Of a DNA stretch of 64,000 nucleotides, positions 1 through 11,848 are shown one piece after another. The DNA comes from Mycogone perniciosa (Eukaryota; Ascomycota; Sordariomycetes; Hypocreales; Hypocreaceae), in assembly GCA_025331125.1 (NCBI GenBank), contig JAOALB010000025.1, positions 372,001-436,000 of the forward strand. The letters run 5' to 3'. The translations under genes and the position numbers were made by a program. Positions within the stretch are counted from its first letter, which is position 1; every line of letters starts with the position of its first letter. A model generated the notes under the pieces. That model searched no databases and was not told the origin of the DNA. It worked only from the letters and a program-made list of their open reading frames with translations.

Positions 1-149
1 CTGCTGCCGTTCAGCCTAAAAAAACAACGAGTCCCTCAAACTAGATATGCAGAAACGATGGCTGTAACGCAGTAGCCTCAAGGCCTCCCCGACACACCAT
101 GCTTTGTGTCTTGGTTGGTCATCCCTCCCAGGCTTCTCGCTACATGCAA

Positions 150-2525
150 TCATTGTGGCTGTTGCTGAGGTGTCCACCACTGCTGAGGCTGCGAGTGCTG
201 GCCAGACCATGCCTGCGATGCTGATTGTGTGCCTGGCGTCGTCTGGGGCATGTACTGACGTGGTGTTTGCTCCGAGGAATACATGCCCTGGCCAGTACTA
301 TACTGCATGCTGCCCATGCCGGGGAATTGCATGTTAGGCTGCATCTGGCTAGTGCTCGTCTGGCGGAGATGAGAAGCAGGAGATTGTGATGGATGGGGAG
401 GCTGTGCCTGGGTCGTGTAACTGTTGTAGGTATGCTGAGGAGTTTGTGGACTCTGAGACCACATAGCCTGGGGCGGCTGCTGATAGTTGTAGCCAGTAGC
501 CGCGGGGTTCATACTACCTGTAGAGCCTGACGAAGATGGCGTTGGCTTGTTGTTGCTCCACTGACTTGGAGAAGGGGCCATACCTCTAATCGGGGCCTGA
601 CCTAGCGTGTTCTGCGCGTTAATGGACTGCGAGTAAGGCGGTGCGGTCATCATCATCTGCGGGCTTTGGGAAGACACAACGGGTTGAGCTATGCCGGCGG
701 CAGTGGTATGGGGCGAGTTCGATGGCCGGGTGGTGGGAAGAGACGTTTCGCTGGAAGCGGCCGGTTGGGCAAGGCTAGAAGACGCGGGTTGCTCGTGGGG
801 TCGACGCCAGATTCCTTGGAGGTAATCGTTGCGCATGTCGCGTTGTTGGTTGACGGATCGGTTGAACTCGGCAGCATGATGGGCCTGCGAATGAATCTCC
901 ACGAGAGGCGATGGCCTGGTCTGGTCTTGGTACGGTGGACCGGTGATTTCCTGGCGAGGGCCGCCTTTGACGATCCCGCCATAGTCCCTAGGTCGGTTGT
1001 CACTGAGGTCTGGCCCGACTGTTAACGCGGGCATTCTTGTCGTGTTTCCGGGTGGTGCTCCCATCATACCTGTTTGAACAAGATGAGGCTGAGGTGCGCC
1101 GGGGTACGGGCCAGGGGTATTGTTGTAAACAATTTCGGTGTGTGGACCGCTCAATAACACGCTGTTCTGTGCGGCTTCGGCCGCCTCTCTGGCCTTTGCT
1201 GCACCTGGTCTCTTCTCCCCTGCGGGGTCGGCTTCGGTGAAGCCCTGTTTGCGGGCCTTGGTTTCCCAGTAATCGTCCCGGACTCGGCGGCCGTTTTCAA
1301 TGACGCGACTTCCAAATTGTCGGAACATGGACCGGGCGGTAACGATGGCAATCTGCCTTGAGCGATACGAAAATGGCAGGATTTCCTGCTGGACAAGGTC
1401 ATCCTTCTCGGGCTGGCTAGCGATTATCTTGAACAACGACCTGTTCTTATTAAATAACAGATACGAGTCTCGATATCCCAGCACCCTGGCACATTCGGTT
1501 GCAAGCATGAAAAGCTTGTCCCCCCGGTTGGGGACTAAAAAGGTCCTACATCGATATTGACGGTTGCCTAGTAGCTGGCCGTTTGGCATCACCTTCTTTT
1601 CGCCAAACTCGTCCGTCTCGCGAGGAATGTACTCATCGCCGCTCGTGTTCAGTTGGTCGGTGGTATGGTCTCTAACCGTTGGCAGTGCCTTGAGAGTCGA
1701 TTTGGTCGGCGTGGTCTTGGGAGGCAATTGCGCCGGGGGGGCTGGGTAAGCTGGCGTGGTCTGGGTCGGAAGCGCGTTGTTCTGGGACTGGGGAGTTTGC
1801 GGCGGCGGAATGGCTTGAGGAACTGCCGAGCCCGGTGCCTGCCCGGGAGCGTCGGAGATGCTCCCTGATGATCGGGATTTCATTGGCCTTGCTCTTTTCG
1901 GTCGAAACTGAGGATCGCCTGCAGAAGGAAGAATCTTGTCAGCGCACAATATTCAAATACATCTTTTGTTGTACCCTTCCCGTCCCCCTCGTAAGTCATC
2001 TTTTTTATTTGCACAGCGTTGCACGAAGCTGGATGTAACATGAGATCGTATCCGGGGACACTGTGAAACTCGGCGCAGACCCGCGAGCTACACAAGATCG
2101 TTCGGCGACATACCGTCATCGCCAGGCCGGAGTGGATCGAAAGTATCTGGAGACCGACTGCGCTTGGTGCCGCGAGATGAGGTGGTGAGGCCTGTCACGG
2201 TTGACGGGTTAGCATTGCGACAAGGCGAAGAAGAGACAGGCGAGTCGCGGCAAGCATGATGGGCAGGATCAGACGCGCGCGCAAGAGCCACAAAGTGGCG
2301 TGAGCGGCAGCGGCGACAGCGACAGCGATCTGGTGATGGGAAAGGGAAAGGCTTGACAGGGTGCGCAAAGGCAGCAGGAACCAGCGGGGGAATATGACAG
2401 GTTGAGATGGAGGGGCTGCGACCGGAACGGCCATATAAAAGACGACAAAGTCGAGACTCACCAGAGTTGAGAGCGGCAGGATTGATTGTCGCACCGTCGG
2501 CGCCGGTTGGCTGCGCGGAGTACAT
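150..2525 (-). CDS. SWP82/RSC7-family subunit of a SWI/SNF-type chromatin remodeller
   Basis: Rebuilt as complement(join(150..1918, 2114..2191, 2462..2525)), 636 residues. The ATG at 2525 opens a 64-nt exon; donors are GTGAGT (2461) and GTATGT (2113), acceptors GACAG (2192) and CTGCAG (1919), and a GCTAAC branch point lies before the first acceptor. Phases join cleanly. The conserved CRC (RSC7/SWP82) block lies at about residues 145-275, with YRCRTF, GYRDSYLLF and AIVTARSMFRQFG. The C-terminal 300 residues are low-complexity Q/P/S/T with many YxxQ-like stretches. Family members are accessory subunits of yeast SWI/SNF (Swp82) and RSC (Rsc7/Npl6) in the nucleus. The Q/P-rich tail makes this the more SWP82-like of the two paralogs in the window; that assignment is inference. 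Family identity is secure. Exon 1 rests on splice logic alone. Confidence 0.87.
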
Positions 2526-2796
2526 GACAGGAAATCCAAGCCAGCGGCAACAACGGGCGGCGGCAATAACGACAACAATGGTGACGGCGACGTGTCGTGA
2601 AATAGTTGGGCTGGCGAGATCAAGGATGGAGGAGATGCAGAAGAACAGGCTGAGCCATGCATGTAGGAGGCTGTCCAAAGGGGCGTGGAAGGGTGTGTCG
2701 ACGGGCCAAAGCGGCGAGATCCGGAACCAGGCGAAACGGCAGTGAAGCGCAGCGCAGTGGTAGCAATAGTGTGTGCAGCAGAGCAGAGCAGAGTGT

Positions 2797-2826
2797 AGTG
2801 CAGTGCAGTGCAGTGCAGTGCAGTGC
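2797..2826. repeat. (AGTGC)x6 pentanucleotide microsatellite
   Basis: Six perfect consecutive AGTGC units, flanked on the left by related GCAGA repeats. It lies about 270 bp upstream of the SWP82-type start codon, in its likely leader or promoter. Confidence 0.95.
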
Positions 2827-3359
2827 TGCAGCGCGGCGCAACGAAGCACAGGCGGATAAAAGGACCACGGGCAGACGATAGAGCGCACCGCACCGCAGCA
2901 AATGCAAGGCTGCTTAAGCAAAAAAATACAGGCGATGACGACAGGCGCGGCCGACAAATAATAGTTGCACAACGCAAACTTCTTCTTTCTTCTCTTCTTG
3001 ATTTCGGAAACGGGAATGTGGATGGAATCTTGATTACCTTTTCACTTAGTCCGGCAGAAGCGGACGAGGGGCGCGCGCGTGTGCGACTGCGACAGCAACA
3101 ATGGCGATCGCACTGGCGGCGAAGTTGAGGAGACACGAGCGGCGGCCGACGACGTCCTTTGTCTCGCGATATGCGCGTTTAGGATGGCGATACAATGCAG
3201 TGGGTGGCGACGATGGAAGAAGGGCGCGACTCGATAACGTTTGACAAACGATGTGGTGGAGACTGAGACGTTAACTGAGAGTGCACGATGATGAATGAGA
3301 ACACGGCGCGCGATTGACTGTTGGGGACCTTGGCCGGATGTGGGCGCGATGAGTCGGGC

Positions 3360-3670
3360 GGGTGGTTGTGGGAGGAGGGATGGATGGAGGGAGGGAGGGG
3401 AGGGTGGTGGTGGTGGTTGTGGAGATGGGGAGGAGAGGAGAATGCGAGGGTATTAGCGGGCAGCGGTTTGGTCTGGTCTGGTTTGTAATGTGGGAGCAGT
3501 GGTGGTAGTAGTAGTAGTCGTGGTCGTCGTGGCAGTAGGTATGTATGTCGTACGTTAGCACGGAGAGCCGTTCGTGCGGTTAGTCTGGGCTGGTGGGAGC
3601 AGATGCAAGAGGATGAGTCTTGTGCGTGTGCGTGCGTGCGTGAGTGTGTGCGTGTGTGGGTGGGTGGGTA
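3360..3670. repeat. G-rich simple-sequence block
   Basis: A run of GGAGGGATGGATGGAGGGA-type, GGT-type and (GTGC)n/(GTGT)n low-complexity sequence on the + strand. On the strand transcribed into the SWP82-type gene this is a C/T-rich tract, the composition often seen in fungal promoters and 5' leaders. Confidence 0.8.
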
Positions 3671-4140
3671 ATAATGCCTGGTCCTGGATGGATGGATGGA
3701 CGGACAGATGGCGTTTGAAAATGTGGCAGAGAAGGGTCCTGTTCTGCGACGAGTTCTGTTGGTGGAGGAAAGATGGGCGACCAGGGTGCGTCAGGGAAAC
3801 GAGGATACGGATACGGATTTCTGGGGGCAATGGGCAATAGCGATATGGCTCTTCTTAGACCTACCTATGTATATGTATAGACAAGAGCGAAAGCTTAGCG
3901 TAGTATGGTGAGTGGGTTCGCCGGGTCGGATGCAACTAGCAATCAAGCGACAAGATGTATGTGTGTTTATGTATGTATGTGAATGGGATGCGCGCGCGTG
4001 GGCCGGCGTGCGCGAGGTGTGTGTGGGCAAGAGAAACAGGTATAGAAGCATGGAAGTTATGGAAGGAGAGCCAGAAAAACGTGGATGTGGATGGGCAATG
4101 ACGAGAGGGGAGCGGAGGAGAGCGGAGGGCGAGTGAGGAG

Positions 4141-4180
4141 AATCAAATCAAATCAAATCAAATCAAATCAATGAATGAAT
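4141..4180. repeat. (AATCA)x6 microsatellite followed by ATGA repeats
   Basis: Six perfect AATCA units (4141-4170) run directly into a short ATGA/ATGAATGA stretch. It is intergenic, with no gene nearby. Confidence 0.95.
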
Positions 4181-5144
4181 GGGCTTTGTTGGAAATGCGG
4201 ATGCGCCGATGCAGATGACGACGGATGATGGTTGGCTGCAAAGACGCTGGCTGGTCCGGGGGCGTGCGTGGTGCGGGGAGGAGGGGAGGGGAAGAAAGAA
4301 CCTGGGATCAAGTGGGAAATGTCTGGCCTTTTTGGTAACACCCTGTGCTGTGTGACTTTGTACCTTGTGCTACCGTCTTTGGAAGCTTCTTCGTTGGTCT
4401 AGTACCCTTCCTCATTCCATGCACGAAGTACGGAGTACCATCTTCTCTTGCTCGTCCAGCCGCGCCTCTAATTCCAGTGCTACTATTCAGGTCGCACTCA
4501 TCGTACTCGTCGTAGCTGACCTGCCTGAAGCATTTCCACTATTAATACCCCATCAGTCGCGAGCGGATGCGCCAATCGCCGTGGTACCTACGACAATAGT
4601 CGTAGTCGAGCTGCGCGTCGCTTATTTTAGTGATCCGCACTTGCAGGCGACCCAAGCAAAAAGGAAGAGACCCTGTGAAGGCGGCGAGAGATGTCGGAAC
4701 AGCAGCACGACTAGCACCCAGGCAGCGCACGCCGCAAGGCCAGGCAGGCCACCACCACACAAGGGACGGAACGAACAAACGAAGCAAGGCCAGGAAAAGA
4801 GCAGCCATGCCAGACTAGCATCGAAGCTGCGCGCGCGCTATGGCCACTCCGTGCACCCCGTGCGTCTTCGTGCAGAGAGTGATCGGGTCAGCTCGTGTTG
4901 GATGGATGGTGAGACGCCGGGCTCCATCCATCCTTTGACGTATCGCTGCGCAGAACATGCCTTAACATGGTGATTGAGTTTAAACGGTCGCATACATATG
5001 TACGTAGTTGCATGAAACGTTCACAATACATACAGGCACGCTGTAACGTACGGCTATTTTGTGATCCTGCCGAGTACACAAGACGATGGTTCAAATCTCC
5101 GAACAGTGTGCAGTACAATGCGCTTCTCGTACTTCGTACATACC

Positions 5145-5158
5145 ACTCCGTACGGAGT
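5145..5158. repeat. 14-bp perfect palindrome ACTCCGTACGGAGT
   Basis: Fully self-complementary. It is the tail-to-tail version of the ACTCCGTAC/GTACGGAGT motif that recurs throughout the intergenic DNA of this window, and it lies next to a GTACTTCGTAC copy at about 5130. Confidence 0.85.
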
Positions 5159-8100
5159 ACTACATGCTACTTTTACTTCTCGCGATCTAGCACCAAGTAG
5201 GCATGTACTTTGCTAATAAGGCTAAGGGCCAAGATATTGCGACGACGTCATCTCCGTGGCCCATGTGCACACTCCATCTGAACCCAAGAGCCACCGGTTC
5301 TTGCACGGATATTTTCGTATCTATTTCGGTGTCACTGGCAGGCTGTGGGGAGTAATGAATTCTTCCAATGTCTATCTGTCTACGAAGTACGAAGTAGCAC
5401 TCATTACTCCGTATGCATGCAGGATAGCATGCAGCCAGATGGAGTTTTAAGTAGGCGGAGCCTTTTTCCTTAATTGTTGACATGAATGCCAAGACAACGT
5501 TCGCAGGCCTGTCTCGACAAAGCCCACCTTTACGGATTACTGCGTGGACGATGGGAATTGTCCAACAAGGCAGAAAATAATATAGTAATAATACCTCGGC
5601 GACGAGTATTAAACCGAGGTTTCATGCTTGGTTCCGTTTTTACTGGGGTTTTGGACCAAGGCAATACTCCGTCGATAGTATGTATTTTATTCCTTTCGTT
5701 TCTTGTGTCTCTCTTTTGGCCCCATTGTAATATAGCTGTAACATGTCTCTGACTCTGTCTATATATGCCACTATGATATTATCCCGACAACACTGTAATA
5801 TACTAAAACATGACACAGTGCATCGTACATATTCGTATAGGCATTGCGAAAACCGATGGCGGTCCGGTTTTTCCTTAACGCCGCCCTGGGGACTATTGTT
5901 GGCAATCACCACCGAGAGAAGCAGCCCGAAGCAGCCGAGGCGTACTCTGATGGCTCTGTCAGAACGAATCGGGTTGGTGAATTTCGGCAGGTGCTTCTGA
6001 CAGAAACGCTGCGTCTGGTTGGCGACACAGCAGAGGATCAGAAATTATTAATCTATCTACTACTAATTCGTACTCCGTACCTATAACATGATGGATTATA
6101 AGGCTGCAACATCACACCATCGATAACGCCAAACATCAACTAAGAACAAAGCCGCGAGCATTCCAGTTCTCTGACCACTCAGCCTATCGGTCCGTAACTA
6201 GTAGGTGGTTTGCCGCTCAAGCGGGGTATGTATAAACCAATTTGCAGCCATACGCGCTAAACCCTAGCACGGAATCGATCCTCCACCATCTAGGGAGAAC
6301 ACCTACTCGTAGAAGGCGACTGATCCTGCGCCTTGACTTGCTTGTCTCTCCTCAGCACCCTTGTTGACTCCTTGTCTCGCTTTCAGCCCAACGGTCCACC
6401 CCCCTTCAGCTCCGAACGCCTCATGCGGTCTTCGTTGATGAACGGATCGTCGTAGTTCCGCGGCGCGAACACCTCGTTACTTTTCGGCTATGCGAGGGGG
6501 CCGAACATACAATAAAGAGAGATGGAGAGAGAAGGCAAACCACTCGTCAAGTCATGCAAGTTGCATCTCACTACGCCCGCCAGTTCCAAATACTGATTCA
6601 TCCTACCACGACAAACACATGGGTGATACAGGCTGGGCGCCGTGTGACTCTAATTTGCACTAAAACGCCAGCCGTGCCATCAGTGGCCCCAAGCGTTCAC
6701 AATGGATCACGGTCATGCCATGAACAGGTGCAGGGGGGAGCGGGTTTGCGTGCACTGCGTGTGTGCGGTACGGGACCGATGAGATCGTTTCCACCCCAGA
6801 CCCGGCCAGCGAGACTAGGGCCACTCTCGGCCAACAGCATCATGGCCACTCGTCTCCACAATTCCATCCCATGATGATGGCATTTTCTGCCCTTGACTTG
6901 ACGTGCATCACAGATACTACTCTGCATGTCCAATCCATGGTGTCCCTGCCCTACTCTGCAGGCATCCACGCATGCGATTGTGTGCGTTGCCGTGATCAGG
7001 GCTCTATCGGGAATGTATGTCTCTATGGTTGCTTTTCCCCCCGTTTCAAGCCCTCACATCGGAAGCACACCCCTATTCGTGGCTCTGGGGCAAACCGTCA
7101 GTACCACAAAGATTTTTTTCTCCTACGGCTTTCAAGCTGCACAACTGCCCGTAGGCGAGACGTTACGATTTTCTTGCGACGCTCTAACCACAATCGTTCT
7201 TGTTAAGCCCTCAAACATACCATACTCCATATAATTAATAGTGCAGGCGGAGTCTGCTAAGAGCAAAATCTAGCCGGCGATTCGCCTTTCTGAGCACCAC
7301 CGGGTGGACTCTCACTCCACCGCATTCCCGATAATAGCGCCGGTTGCCATCTTGGCCTGGAAAATGGCCATTCTCACAGACTTGATTAAACCAACATCAA
7401 TCAGCCTGGCAATCGGTTGTGTGTCTGTGGAGTATAGAGCATTCCTAGTCGTCGCCATTTTCTCAAAGCCCCAACTAGATCCATCCACCCGCAGGGCGTT
7501 TACCCACCCACCTGAGTCTGGCATCCGCTAACGGCCGGCCACTACTGTACACAGCATCTGAGGGTCTTGGACAGTGTTATCTGGTTAAATATTCGACACA
7601 GGATGAGTCTCCCGGAGATGGAACACAGATTTGGTAGCCGCATGCGCAGTGCATGAATCTCTTGATTGCCTATTCACCGCCACCTGACATACTCGACTGG
7701 CCCAAGACACATGTCGTACGTTGCACCTATGCCGTCATCGCCCTCGTTATCAATAGTCATGAGTTGCCAAATGGCCCATTATCCGGCCTCTGGGCTACTT
7801 TACTTTACGCCCAAACCAATCACTGTCGTCAAAGGCCCCAGTCCTCGGACATATAGCGGTTTGTTTCCTAGGGCCTTGTCTTACTTCGGGTCCGATCCGA
7901 TTCATGTTGCTACCAGAGCTACTTAGAGTTTTCGATGCCCACTTCTTGAACCCTAATATGCGTCGAAGCTACGGAGTACTTCTACGAAGTAGTACTGACA
8001 ATCCTGTGCCTGGTATGGAGGTATCGGGCCTAGGCAATAGATATCACCCACCGTATTAGGTATTTTTAGATTCGTGTCCAACCACAACTGACATCAGACT

Positions 8101-11100
8101 ATTGAAGACACCGCATTCTTAGTCGTGCCTTTCGGCTCCATCTTCTTGCGCATGTCGCACCCTAACCGCAAATCGCAAACACATTCCCAGAGCCTCCCTA
8201 ACGTGATACGACAGCTGAAGCAACCTCGGAAATTTTCAGTGAGGCCACTTGCACTTTGCTCTTCCTCACCAGCCCCAGTTTATGTACGGGTCCGTCGGAA
8301 ATCTCCAAATGCCCGTCTCTCTGGTTGGCCCGACTGGCTCAGCACACCCATGTGGCACAAGAGATGCAGCCAAGAATGCCAGTCCTCCCCCACATCCAAC
8401 CATTGGCTCTGTTGCTGCAACCAAGAACTCGTCGACTGAATCTCTCACGCCTCCTGCCGCATGTGTCCCGTCGCGTTTGCTTCAAAGGTGGCAGCAAGGT
8501 TGTACTAGCCTAGAATCCCCCCTTTTGCCCCGAATGGTCGTCCGCTTTACACCAACTCCATCCTAACCTAACAGACAGTGTGACACAGCGGATCTATTCA
8601 CACACATTCGTAAATCCCTCTACACGATTACCGGCACCTCCAGATCGTTCCAAAGTGTGTGGAGGGGCCGGGACGTTCAGGTGGCGTGAAGCAAGAGATT
8701 GCACTTGCTCTGTTGTGTCCACTTTCTAGGAGCGGTATGTTGATGTTCGACCAACCGGTCCTTTTCAGGCTCAGCAAAACCAGCAGGGATCTTCATGAGT
8801 GCTGTTGACGATTTTTTCTCTGTGGCCTGTGTGATTGGTCCGGATCTCTGAATCCTGGCATCGGTAACATGAGTTGCGCCGCCACAGCGGGAAACTCGAA
8901 AACCAAATATCTCCGGCTAGTATGGTAACATGTTTCTTACCTAAGGAGAAGGAGATATATTACATCGGAAATGAAGATATGAATCGGGCAATATGCAGAC
9001 ATTCAAGGCAGGAAAGTAGGAAAACAAGGCAAGGGAAGGTCAAACAATCTTGTCATTTGACCTGGTTGGTTGATCTTCGACAGATGAGTCGCGAATCAAC
9101 ATCTGGCACAGGGTCATGCAATGCACGCACTGCATCAAGAGTCATGAGGGACCCTGTTGCTTGTCGAGCCGGCCTTCTTTTTGTGGATCTTTGGAAGATC
9201 TAAATCCTCATGACTTACTTCGTACTTCCACCGAATAGATATTTGTTCAAGACGAAAGATAGCCAGAACATACAAATGCCTGGATGGCACGCAACGAATC
9301 CCGGATCAACGGGGTTCCACCCGTGCAAGCCATCTGACCGCCTCGATTCTGCGGGTTTTAATTGTTTTCTCTTGTTGCCCCTAGTTTTGCAATATCCATC
9401 ACGATACTACCCTATGTTCTCGTGAAACAACAGTTTGAATAGTCTCCTGCAAGAAAGCATTGCAGGGACCATGTGACTGACTACATGTCGTCATGTTGAA
9501 TTCAGGAGAAGGCTGCGAAATCTGTCGTGACTTTTGCCTTGGAGAGTACCATCAAGAAAAAAAGGTCTTCCTCAAGTTGCGCCAGGCGTCACAGAGACTC
9601 ACCTACCTTTGTCCTTTGACTCTAGAAATGGGTGTGGGACGGCGCATACGAGCATAGTAGTACTAGAGCCGGTCTGTATGTCATCCGTGAGCAGTCTTTT
9701 TTCCTTTTTGGGCTATTCGGGAACATTCATTATCACGGCCTTGTTATTGGCTGTGGGATGTGTCTGCATGGATCATGAGGCCTGCCTTTCTGGGGGGTCA
9801 GCGAGGAGGCCCACACACTGGCCCATCATGGGTCCAACTAACCCCACCATCACAAGAGCGTGGCTCATGGACCGATCCGTCTGCATTGTTTCTTTGGGCT
9901 TCCCATCCGAGAATGCCGAAATGTTGGGCTCGAAACCTGGCCTCTCTTGCTTCGATGCTTTGCTACCCCTCCCTCCCACACCTGACTCGAAGGAGTTGAT
10001 GGGAGGGAGCTGCGAGTGATCGTGGGCCGCGTCCCCCAGCCAGATGGCCTTTTCCTTGCGCCGCTCTGCATCTAGGGCACGGGAGCTATCCTTGCTACCC
10101 GCTCATGCAGCACCCATTTCCTTTCGGCATAAACAGGTCTTATGCCTTCTCGCCTGGCAGATGCGGTGCGTTTGTGAACAGGCCCGTGATAACTGTGCTG
10201 GATACTTTGGCAAACCAACCTTTGCGGTCAGGATTGCCAAGACCCCCTTTCCCACCATAGACTCGAGGTTTGTAGAACCGCCGCGAACCAGTAGACAGTA
10301 CCAAAGGGAACTAGCCCATGTCTCCTTGGAGGCTGTTGAGTCACAGCCCAGATGCTGGAGGTGTGCATGAAAAGGTCATCTGGTTCGTCTAGTTGGAGCC
10401 ACTCACACTTTAATACTGGACTCTAAGCCGTCAAAGGTTACGAGGTAAGACGACGCGTCTTCCGTGGCACCTCTTTTTGCCGCCCTCGATATGTCCTTTT
10501 TCGTTTTGCCTCCATGGTTCTGCATGGGGTATCTTGATTGCAGCACCTTATTAGCGAAATGGGGCTTCGATGGCTGCCTTCGTGTTTGACAAGTGATGCC
10601 TAGAGAAGCAGAAGGGATACGAATCTGATGACTCGGACACGCCTCCTCCCTCTCGAGGAGATGGCGCTGCCATTCCCGTCTGTCTAGGTTGTACACCGAA
10701 AATGACGGGCATGATGGCGTTCGTTAAAGCCCGACGTATTCGGGAATGGTGGACGAGTTATCCGAAATGTGAGGAGCCCGGAAACCTGGGTTTCGAGGCA
10801 AGCCCTGGTCCGTGTAGCCACAACCTTGATGGAGACCTTGCTTTATTAGTGACAGTACGGAGTATTGACGTCTCATATCAACAGGGCCCAGAAAGGCCCA
10901 CTCAAGGTTATCGTGCCATGGCACCTATTTCCCAGGCAGACAGTGAGGCGAACACGGGAACGCCACAGCCCAAATCGATTTGTCCGTTGGAGTCTGACCA
11001 TTGCTATATCTGTAGTTGTACATCAGCTTACCCATCTTACGGAGTACAGCCTAGATAGATAAGAAGCATATTATGGGGATCTCCTCGGCTAACGCGGCGA

Positions 11101-11540
11101 GGTCCAGCACTGGCTGTGGTCCATTAAGTGGGAGGGAATGTCATCAGAGAAATTTTTGAATCCAGATTTTGCCATTTGTGTATAGAGGAGCTCGTGTTTG
11201 AGGGACTTGGTAGTCATCCAAAAATAAAACATTCCCAGAACTAGTTCTCTTCTTTATTCAACTAAGTGACTTAAAAATGGAACACTTCGTGTTCTTGCTA
11301 GTTATACTTACCGACGCTGACTGTTCTATCAATCCATGGATAGGTATTATGTCATATTGACAAAGCCACAGCTCCTATGAGGATGAGCGGAGACTTTTGA
11401 TTTTCGGCCAGTCAAAGGGAACAGTGTAAGCTGCAAGTTAGATGCAATTGTGACGTGTACGCGCCCATTGAAGCCGAAGCGCGCTGTTCTGTTCGTGTTG
11501 ATCAACCCCTTCAAGTGAGAGACGGGACACCAGGTGGCTG

Positions 11541-11572
11541 CACGTGACTTATGCTTTGTGATATCACGTGAT
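11541..11572. promoter_or_regulatory. Two CACGTG boxes in the DIS3 promoter
   Basis: CACGTG occurs at 11541-11546 and again at 11565-11570, with starts 24 bp apart. The second lies inside a perfect 10-bp palindrome ATCACGTGAT (11563-11572). They are about 280-310 bp upstream of the DIS3 start codon. CACGTG is the core site of bHLH factors such as Cbf1. Its regulatory use here is inference. Confidence 0.5.
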
Positions 11573-11848
11573 TCCTCACATTTGTCCACACTGAGGCTTG
11601 AACCGTTGGACGAAAGCATTGCCAAACGCGATGAGGAACTGGGTAAATGAATCAGTAAAGCGGGATTTCCCTCTGCTTTGTTTAGCTGCTTTTGGTTGCA
11701 TGGGCTTTGACTGATATTACCTCTGACCGAGGTGCCATCTGGTCCCTATCGATAAGCCAACCGCCCCACCAACAACAGTCTCTCACTGGACATCTCATTT
11801 TACATCAGCAATTTTTGATCTGATGATAGAACATCGTTAAACGCCAAC

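Larger units (their letters stand above)
2526..11848. other. 9.3-kb gene-poor divergent intergenic region
   Basis: The interval separates the divergent SWP82-type gene and DIS3. Open frames reach only about 160 codons outside the pyrimidine-rich leader of the first gene. None shows a domain, a spliceable structure or balanced composition, so I call no gene. It contains microsatellites (2797-2826, 3360-3420, 3600-3670, 4141-4180), a block at about 3.2-4.3 kb that is G-rich on the + strand, and many GTAC-centred near-palindromes. Part of 2.5-4.3 kb is probably leader and promoter of the gene ending at 2525. The remainder could hold noncoding transcripts that sequence reading cannot reveal. Confidence 0.6.

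Noticed and set aside
2088..2972. 294-codon minus-strand frame upstream of the SWP82-type gene
   Set aside because: Mostly a product of the C/T-rich leader. Only two short parts (2114-2191 and 2462-2525) are used, as exons in a different splice arrangement.
5075..5105. tRNA-like B box (GGTTCAAATCT)
   Set aside because: No A box at the right distance and no acceptor-stem pairing could be drawn. The same applies to the similar string near 35130.
9534..10019. 161-codon + frame in the first gene desert
   Set aside because: No domain, no matching splice sites, overlapping frames on the other strand, and composition unlike the real genes.
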